A stretch of 64,000 nucleotides of DNA. Origin: Ovis canadensis (taxonomy: Eukaryota > Chordata > Mammalia > Artiodactyla > Bovidae). The position numbers were made by a program, and so were the translations under genes. Location: assembly GCF_042477335.2 (NCBI RefSeq), contig NC_091262.1:71720001-71784000 (forward strand). Reading direction: 5' to 3'. The notes below the pieces were generated by a model, which did not search any database, was not told where the DNA came from, and worked only from the letters and a program-made list of their open reading frames with translations. Shown piece after piece: positions 57,726 to 64,000 of the stretch. Every line of letters begins with the position of its first letter. Position 1 is the stretch's first letter.

Positions 57726-58321
57726 TGAAAGCTATGCCTGGTAAGCTGGTAGGTCAAAGACAGAACGTTTCTCTATGTATGGGGAGGCAGATAATCCAGT
57801 TACCTAACTGCAGGCTGAAATGACCAGGAAAAATACTCAGGAAGGCAGAGGAAAGATAAAAGGTGAAAAAAGCTGGGGTCATACTGAGTATAGATCAGGC
57901 ACACAGGAGGAACTTGATCTATAACTTCAGAGGTAGATAATAGAAGAACTTACATGAAAGAATTTACGTGTAACACCTTATGTTAACTACATTCAGTTTT
58001 TTTTTAAAAAAAAAAAACTAAAGTACTTTGCTTGATGATAATTATACACCATTTCCTTATAGTTTAACTCAATATTATATTATCTCAACCTTAAGAAATA
58101 AATTATTTAATGAGTGCTCTGCATTTGTAAAGTGGATCAATAATGTCAGCTCTATATCCTTCAAAGAGACATTGAAAAGATTTATATAAGAATATCTGTA
58201 AAAAGATTTGGGTTTACATAGGTAAAGGTAACTTTTCCCCTCTTAAATTAGGCTACCTTGCAAGTGAACTTCCAATGCTCTGAGGTAAAACCCATAGTCA
58301 GGTTCTATATTACATTTTAAA
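57726..58321. other. UNC79 intron, no assigned repeat
   Basis: T9A12 run at 57998-58018; otherwise unremarkable, no gene. Confidence 0.5.
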
Positions 58322-58686
58322 TACAGTTAAGTCCCCTACATACAACCCTTCCAGTTGTGAACTTTCAGAGATGCAAACGTGTGTTCGCATGTCCGATCTC
58401 GTAAATTAGTTCACGTGTCTGGAATGTCTGGGGTGCGTGCATCCTCCACAAGTGATTGTATTTTTGTGTAGGTCATTGTATAGTACTGTATTGTACGTAG
58501 TACAGTAGTACAGTATCTTTCTTTCAAGCCCAGAATGTCTGGAAGCAAGCATAAAAGCAGTGGTATATATAGCTGATTGTGTTAGTTGGGTACCTAGGCT
58601 AACTTTGTTGCACGTGATGAACAAATTGGACTTACAAATGCTCTCTCAGACGGAAACGTGCTTGTATGTAGGGGACTTACTGTATA
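58322..58686 (-). mobile_element. Mariner/Tc1-like nonautonomous DNA transposon, copy 2
   Basis: Inverted termini TACAGTTAAGTCCCCTACAT (58322) and ATGTAGGGGACTTACTGTA (ending 58684). The interior GGGTACCTAGGCTAACTTTG is the reverse complement of the corresponding part of the copy at 4654-4977, which gives the opposite orientation. No transposase. Confidence 0.78.
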
Positions 58687-59196
58687 GATATGTTGCTAAA
58701 TTCTGGTCATCTCCAGATGATATTCATCTGTTGAAGAAAATTGACAATAACTTTTCATTATTTATCCAGAGAGATGACCCACTAACCTCAGCTTAAGATA
58801 AATGCCAGGATATCAAACTACTAAATAACCATTAATTAAACAAAATCTGTTTTAAAAACTGAGTTGTTAATCTCATTGATTTGACATTCACTAATTCATA
58901 ATTTCTAGATGGAGTTTGGGAGACATTTACCTTTGATTTTGTTAGTAAGTTGTGATATAGACTATTAGCAATGATTTAATTTATTTTTTGAGCACTTACT
59001 ATTTCAGGGGAAATATTAACAGATTCTTAGAAAAATTATTTTCAAGTTTTATCAACCACCAATTTTCTTGGAGATAAATGGTATGCCTACTACAAAGAGT
59101 TTTATCCATTTATTAAACTTAATCCTGAAGTACTAAGGTAGTTTGACAGCCTTACTCCAACTGACCTATCCATGGGTTTGAAAGATGTTTTCTCTT
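58687..59196. other. UNC79 intron, no assigned repeat
   Basis: No gene, nothing recognised. Confidence 0.5.
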
Positions 59197-59213
59197 AAGA
59201 AGCCTGCAGCTGG

Positions 59214-59328
59214 CTCACAGAGATGTTATGGGGAAGGAGGTGGGAGGGGGGTTCATGTTTGGGAATGCATGTAAGAATTAAAGATTTTAAAATTAAAAAA
59301 ATAAAAAACTAAAAAAAAAAAAAAAAAA
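59214..59328 (+). repeat. L1 3'-tail insertion with poly-A, extremely 5'-truncated
   Basis: GGTGGGAGGGGGGTTCATG, then GGGAATGCATGTAAG and an A-rich tail ending in about twenty A. The 17-bp perfect duplication AAGAAGCCTGCAGCTGG at 59197-59213 and 59329-59345 proves a retrotransposition event of only ~115 bp. Confidence 0.88.
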
Positions 59329-59479
59329 AAGAAGCCTGCAGCTGGTTTTGCACTAGTTAAGGACTGATGTTAGTTGAGAGTTTGAGTCTAATTCATTTAA
59401 GTTATTAAGTTTTTTTCTACAGTTCTGATATAGCAAATCATCTCCATGGCAAAACTCTAAGTATATCACATCAACTCAG

Positions 59480-59650
59480 TGTCATAGCATAATGGAAGAG
59501 CAGTAGACAGGGAATCCAGAGACATTTCTGGATTGATTGGTCTCTACCATTGATAGCTTCTATGATCCTGAAGAACTCCTATAACCCTCAATTTTGTTCT
59601 CTGCCAAATGACTGAGTGAGATTAAAATTATTTGATCTGAATTCTAAGTC
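59480..59650 (+). repeat. MIR SINE
   Basis: AGCATAATGGAAGAGCAGTAG, TTGATAGCTTCTATGATCCTG, and TATAACCCTCAATTTTGTTC follow MIR; diverged. Confidence 0.6.
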
Positions 59651-59882
59651 ATATCTGAGAAGGTTTAATTATTTCTAGGAATAGGTAAAGTATTTGCGGC
59701 ACACAGGTATTTTTAATCTCTTTAAGAATGAGTAGATGACAATTCATGAGACAAAGGAGAAAGGTGTTTTGGCCAAATCTGGAGGTTGTGTTACTAAGCT
59801 TGTTTTTACTCCTCTTCGTGGCTGCCCTTATTAAAAATGGGCTCTCTTTTTTGTTGATATTTTGTGTACCTTCCCCTTACAG

Positions 59883-59911
59883 CTGAAATATCTGCTATAT
59901 GTCAGAAGAAG
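59883..59911 (+). CDS. UNC79: UNC79 exon i (29 nt microexon, about residues 366-375)
   Basis: CT completes Ala; the peptide is EISAICQKK, ending on a codon boundary, matching the UNC79 sequence that follows LLPQ. The acceptor is TGTACCTTCCCCTTACAG and the donor is AAG|GTAAGA, both strong, as expected for so short an exon. It would be missed by reading-frame searches. It adds one more Cys to the preceding cluster. The next UNC79 exon (expected to begin with NCSSH) is not in the remaining 4 kb. Confidence 0.9.
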
Positions 59912-60459
59912 GTAAGAGCAAACCATCTGTGTGGTGCGGCATGATTTGCTGTGTTTGTATGTAAATTCATTCATTGACATCTGTCTCATTTCTGCACCAT
60001 GGTTTCCCAGTATGTACATGTCACTGTATTTGTGAAGGGGGAAAAGAAATTATTCAGCATGCAAGATTGCTATGTCTTGATGGTCTCTATTTCCATTTCT
60101 GCTTTTGCTTACCCACCATATGCACAGTGTTTTTGAAAAATAATATGAAATAAAAGCATATGTGTAACTCTGGGGTAGAAATCTGAATACAAAGATGAGT
60201 GACAATGCAACTTAACTTTGGTAAATGATGATCTTGTTTGCTAAAAATCTTTATTGTTTGGAAGTAGAGTGCAAGTGGTCCAACACTTGTGTGTCAAAAA
60301 CATAACCAGACCAAATATATATGGAAAATACATATTTATATGTGAGGTGAATGATATCTCTACTTGAAGATTCTTCCTTCAAATAGCCACTGTTCTTGAC
60401 ACTTTCCCTGAGCTATTTCTATCTTCTTTTCTTGCTCTAGTTGTTTGAGAAATACAAGA
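59912..60459. other. UNC79 intron, no assigned repeat
   Basis: Nothing recognised. Confidence 0.5.
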
Positions 60460-60600
60460 GAAGGTAGTATGATGTCATACAAAGAACTCTGGGCTGGTTG
60501 ACTGAGATACTTGGAGTCTGGTCAGCTGTCTTCCCATCTAGCTATGAGACCATGTACCTGTCATTTAAATGTTTTAGGAGTTGATTATGAGTGGATACCT
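60460..60600 (+). repeat. MIR SINE fragment
   Basis: GGTAGTATGATGTCATACAAAG, TACTTGGAGTCTGGTCAGC, AGCTATGAGACCATGTACCTG and TCATTTAAATG resemble the MIR 5' half and core. Confidence 0.55.
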
Positions 60601-60604
60601 TTGG

Positions 60605-61155
60605 AGGGCTGTTTCAGTTTTCTATTGCCATGTAATAAACTATCCTAAAATGTATTAACTTATAACAGCAAACATTTGTTTGATCACAATTTTGTGGATC
60701 AGCAGCCCTGCATACGCTCACCTAGATAGTTCTCTTGATAAACTCCTCTAGGCTCACTCAGGTATTTTCAGTCAGTTAGTGGGTTTGCTGGCAATTGGCT
60801 GGTCCCAGATGACTTTACTTACATGTCTGGAGCCTCAACTGGGATGGCTGGAATGGTTGGGATGACTAGGGTGTCTGGCCCTCTCTCTTTCCATTAGATG
60901 TCTCATCTTCTAGGAGGCTAGGCTGGATTTGTTCTCAAGGTATGAGGGTTCTGAGAAAGTGAGAGAGGAGGCTGCAAGGACTTTTGAGACTGAAGCTCAG
61001 TGGATAGCACAGCATCACTTCTGCTGCATTCCATTGATCAAAGCAAGTCCAAAGCACAGCCCAGTTTAAATGAGTGGGCAAATAGACTCCTCCTCTTTTA
61101 GAGAAGGAGCAGCAAGAATTTTGTGACCATATTTAATCTACCGCAGTTCACCTTC
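60605..61155 (+). mobile_element. Ancient mammalian interspersed repeat, family unassigned
   Basis: Contains a text common to many mammalian genomes: CAGTTTTCTATTGCCATGTAAT, GTCAGTTAGTGGGTTTGCTGG, CATTCCATTGATCAAAGCAAG, GACTCCTCCTCTTTTAGAGAAGG and AGCAGCAAGAATTTTGTG. It may be an LTR or a DNA element; I cannot decide from sequence alone. Confidence 0.6.
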
Positions 61156-62427
61156 TGGACATAATTACTTACATTCTTTCCGTATGACAAATATTCTTAC
61201 CACCTTACAAGACCTGGAAAAGTCTAACCCGCTTATGGCTTCAGGCTTAAAGTCCATTGTCTTGATCTGCATCTGGTCTGCTCACTTATGAAACCCTTCA
61301 GGTACAAATTTTCTTGAACCAGAGACTGGTGAATTAAAAAGCAAGTTATGCGCCCTCTACATACCCAACACAAAATCATGAGACAGGGATAAGGATGACA
61401 GCAATAGACCTCTGTTCAAAAAGAGGAAGAACAAGCAGATAGCTGTTACTAGTCTATAGCAACTCCAACCATGAACATGTCAGCAGTTCTGCCCCCAGGG
61501 ATAGCAAATGTGCCTTGACTAGGGTCTGATTTTGCTTCCTGGGAGTAGTTTCCTAATTCATTTTTGTCCTGGGATCTTTCCTCCACTCTCTAAGACATGT
61601 TTACTTTTCAATAAGAAATAGCCCATGTTGCAACTGAGCAACTCTCTCAGTCTGCCTCCTGCATGTAGACATAGGGTTCCATAGACCTCTTTTTGTGTCG
61701 CACTGTGTGTGTCCCTTTTAGTCTGCCGGTGGTGCTTTTATTAGTTTGCCTTTCTTTAAAATTTGCGGATTTTCTGTGAATCTCATTGGAGTTCAGTGCC
61801 CTCAAAGCCACATCTGTAATTCTTTTTGAGACAGTTCCTTTTATATCATGGGCATTTCAGTCTGCCCTTCACATTATTAGAAGCTATGTTCTAGCAGAGA
61901 CGCTCAATTGGGCATCACCTTATATCTTTCGGAAGTTCTAACAAAGGATCATAGTCATTCACCATACTTTTGATTTCATTTTTATCCTGAGGCTATTTAC
62001 TACTTTGAAAATCTTTTACAAGCTGGAGAGACTAGGATGAGAAACAGTTTTATTTTCTAAATTGACATATCCTGGCTCTGGTGGTATACCTAACGTATTT
62101 GACACCCACAATGGATCATTTTTTAACACTCTCCTCATTTATGTGACAAAATTATTTTCTGTAAAAGCTTAAAATTAGCACATTTTATTACTTATTCTTT
62201 AATAAATGTATTTTATATGAAAGTTCATTTTGAGAACTTTTATTTGGTTCATAATAGATCAGAATGTTTCAAGCTTGCTTTGGCCAAAGCTTGTGTCTTT
62301 ACTTCTTCCAGTACTAGATATTTCTACATTTGAATTGTAGGTTTGAAATAAATGTCAAGATTGTATCAAATACATTGTAAATCAACTATATTACAGTTAA
62401 AAAAAGATTATATCAAATAAGCATCAA
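61156..62427. other. UNC79 intron, no assigned repeat
   Basis: No gene. TACATTGTAAATCAACTATATTAC at 62370-62393 resembles an L1 3' end, but it is too short to call. Confidence 0.45.
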
Positions 62428-62442
62428 GAGACAGACTTTTCT

Positions 62443-62785
62443 TTCTTTTAACTTCTTTTTAAAATTTATTATTTTTAAAATTATTTTACTTTATTTTGCT
62501 TTACAATACTGTATTGGCTTTGCCATACATCAACATGAATCCGCCATGGGTGTACACGTGTTCCCAATCCTGAACCCCCCCCCACACCTCCCTCCCCATA
62601 CCATCTCTCTGGGTCATCCTAGTGCACCAGCCCCAAGCATCCTGTATCCTGCATCGAACCTAGACTGGCCATTTGTTTCTTATATGATATTATACATGTT
62701 TCAATGCCGTTCTTCCAAATCATCCCTCCCTCTCCCTCTCCCACAGAGTCCAAAAGACTGTTCTATACATCTGTGTCTCTTTTGC
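62443..62785 (-). repeat. L1_BT-like 3' end, 5'-truncated, young
   Basis: Antisense ruminant L1 3' UTR, clearly related to the copy at 47242-47659 (TTTGCTTTACAATACTGTATTGG, TCCGCCATGGGTGTACACG, CTGTATCCTGCATCGAACC). Perfect 15-bp duplication GAGACAGACTTTTCT at 62428-62442 and 62786-62800. Confidence 0.93.
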
Positions 62786-62870
62786 GAGACAGACTTTTCT
62801 TAATTTCATTTTTGTTATTCTATGACACCACTTGGAATTATTTATTTATGTTTAAAATTCTAAGCAGTGA

Positions 62871-63132
62871 GGATCTCTCTGGTGGTGCAGTGGATAAGAA
62901 TGCACCTGCCAGTGCAGGGGACATGGGTTTGATCCCTGGTCTGGGAAGATTCCACATGCCATGGAGCAACTAAGTCTGTGTACTGTAATTACTGAGCCCA
63001 CATGCTGCAACTACTGAAGCTTCTCAATGAGAGAAGCCACTACAATGAGAAGCCCACGGATTGAAACTTGAGAAAGCCTGCACAAAGCAATGAGACCCAG
63101 TGTAGCCAATAAATATATAAAATTGTGAAAAA
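62871..63132 (+). repeat. CHR SINE, full length
   Basis: Head ATCTCTCTGGTGGTGCAGTGG, B-box-like GGTTTGATCCC, then the CHR body (GCCATGGAGCAACTAAGTC, CAACTACTGAAGCTTC) and A-rich end. A 17-bp duplication with one mismatch lies at 62854-62870 and 63133-63149. Confidence 0.9.
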
Positions 63133-63288
63133 AAAATTCCAAGCAGTGAAACAGCATGGTTTGAGTGAACATATGAAAACATACCCAGCTGAATCTGAAC
63201 TCAAGAGAAATCTCTCTGGTTTATTTTTGAAATGAATGCATGTAGCTGAGTTCACAGGGTTGAGGACTGTCTGTGGCTTGGAAATATA

Positions 63289-63350
63289 TTATCCCGGGTT
63301 TCCCACATTGCAGGCAGATTCTTTACCCTCTAAGCCACCAGCAAAGCCCT
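63289..63350 (-). repeat. Bov-tA head fragment
   Basis: CACATTGCAGGCAGATTCTTT followed by ACCCTCTAAGCCACCAGC is the antisense tRNA-like head only; the body is missing. Confidence 0.8.
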
Positions 63351-63399
63351 ATTTAAACTTAGTAGGTGCTGTAGAGAAATTAACACAATGTTGTAAATC

Positions 63400-63802
63400 A
63401 ACTATTGTTGTTGTTCAGTCATTCAGTTGTGTCCGACTCTTTGCAACCCCATGGACTGCAGCATGCCAGGCTTCCCTGTCCTTCACCATTTCCCGGAGCT
63501 TGCTCAAACTCAGTGATGCCATCCAACCATCTCATCCTTTGCCATCCCCTTCTCCTCTTGCCTTCTGTCTTTCCCAGCATCAGGGTCTTTTCCAATGAGT
63601 TTACTCTGCATCAGGTGGCCGAAGTATTGGAACTTCAGCTTCAGCATTAGTCCTTCTAATGAATATTCAAGATTTGTTTCCTTTAGGATTGACTGGTTTG
63701 ATCTCCTTGCAGTCCAAGGGACTCTCAAGAGTCTTCTCCAACACCACAGCTCAAAAGCATCGATTCTTCGGTGTTTGGCCTTCTTTATTGTCCAACTCTC
63801 AC
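63400..63802 (-). repeat. BovB LINE 3' end, 5'-truncated
   Basis: Antisense BovB from tail GTTGTTGTTCAGTCATTCAG to GTCCAACTCTCAC. The minus-strand frame 63510-63728 has LKFQYFGHLMQ and MRVPWTARRSNQSILKE. It is followed by an A12 run at 63810-63821. Confidence 0.9.
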
Positions 63803-64000
63803 TTCAACTAAAAAAAAAAAATCAAAAAAACAGTAGGAACCATAGCAATTGTTTAGAACTTTGACCAACCAAAGGTTATTTAGGGGCAAAGTATTTTGTC
63901 ACTGATATTATTTAGAATTGATGGCACGTGGTGATAAAGCAGGTTAGGTTGACTTTCAGTTTATATTCCAGATACTAATGTATGCATTAGTATCCAGATA

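Larger units (their letters stand above)
1..64000 (+). other. UNC79: UNC79 gene, internal portion (9 coding exons, introns)
   Basis: The whole window lies inside UNC79 as far as I can tell. Nine exons on the + strand join in frame through every GT-AG junction: the intron before the first exon is phase 2, then phases 1, 1, 1, 0, 1, 0, 2, 1, and phase 0 after the last. Intron lengths are 3997, 9098, 8801, 672, 24356, 5111, 619 and 2687 nt. UNC79 is a very large HEAT/armadillo-like scaffold that, with UNC80 and FAM155A, forms the NALCN sodium-leak channel complex in neurons and sets resting excitability. That role is family knowledge; the exon matches and phases are read here. Start and stop codons are outside the window. 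Confidence 0.93.

Noticed and set aside
1..64000. COX8C, which in human lies near the 5' part of UNC79
   Set aside because: No sequence resembling its short product was found on either strand; it is probably upstream of this window.
1..64000. True tRNA genes suggested by A/B-box-like sequence
   Set aside because: All are heads of tRNA-derived SINEs (Bov-tA, CHR, MIR) with SINE bodies attached.
1..64000. CRISPR array, operon or phage-like system
   Set aside because: Repeats are dispersed retrotransposons with target duplications; no regular spacers and no prokaryotic gene arrangement.

Overview
This is vertebrate nuclear DNA from a ruminant, most likely a bovid (cattle, sheep, goat or a close relative; the exact species cannot be read from the window). 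The evidence is the repeat content: many tRNA-Glu-derived Bov-tA SINEs, Bov-A and Bov-A2 SINEs, BovB (RTE-type) LINEs, cetartiodactyl CHR SINEs and ruminant L1 (L1_BT-like) 3' ends. These lie on a background of ancient mammalian MIR and L2 copies. There is no bacterial, plasmid or phage character.

The only host gene I can support is UNC79 on the + strand, an auxiliary subunit of the NALCN sodium-leak channel complex. Nine internal coding exons are visible at 3592-3896, 7894-8064, 17163-17255, 26057-26112, 26785-26914, 51271-51335, 56447-56535, 57155-57195 and 59883-59911. All have AG acceptors and GT donors. The codon phases join across every intron, giving one open frame of 979 nt (about 326 residues). 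By comparison with the mammalian protein as I remember it, this is roughly residues 48-375 of a protein of about 2600. The start codon lies upstream and the rest of the protein downstream, so the window begins and ends in introns.

Layout: 1-3.6 kb is intron with two ruminant SINEs. 3.6-17.2 kb holds three exons among MIR, L2, hAT, CHR and Bov-tA insertions. 17.3-26 kb is an intron with an L2 pair and a rearranged BovB at 20.5-23.9 kb. 26.06-26.91 kb holds two exons separated by a short intron with no repeat I recognise. 26.9-51.3 kb is a 24.4-kb intron. From about 30.8 to 50.2 kb it is nearly wall-to-wall antisense L1, interrupted by BovB, SINE and younger L1 insertions. 51.3-59.9 kb holds the last four exons, including a putative zinc-binding Cys/His cluster, with MIRs, a solo LTR, a hAT element and a second mariner-like element between them. 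59.9-64 kb is intron with an ancient repeat, L1_BT, CHR and BovB fragments.

I found no tRNA, rRNA or CRISPR array and no second protein-coding gene. All transposon reading frames are broken or truncated. The most informative structures are nested insertions dated by target-site duplications, a BovB copy whose middle is replaced by an opposite-strand BovB segment, and an internally deleted BovB that keeps 5'-UTR-like sequence inside an older L1.
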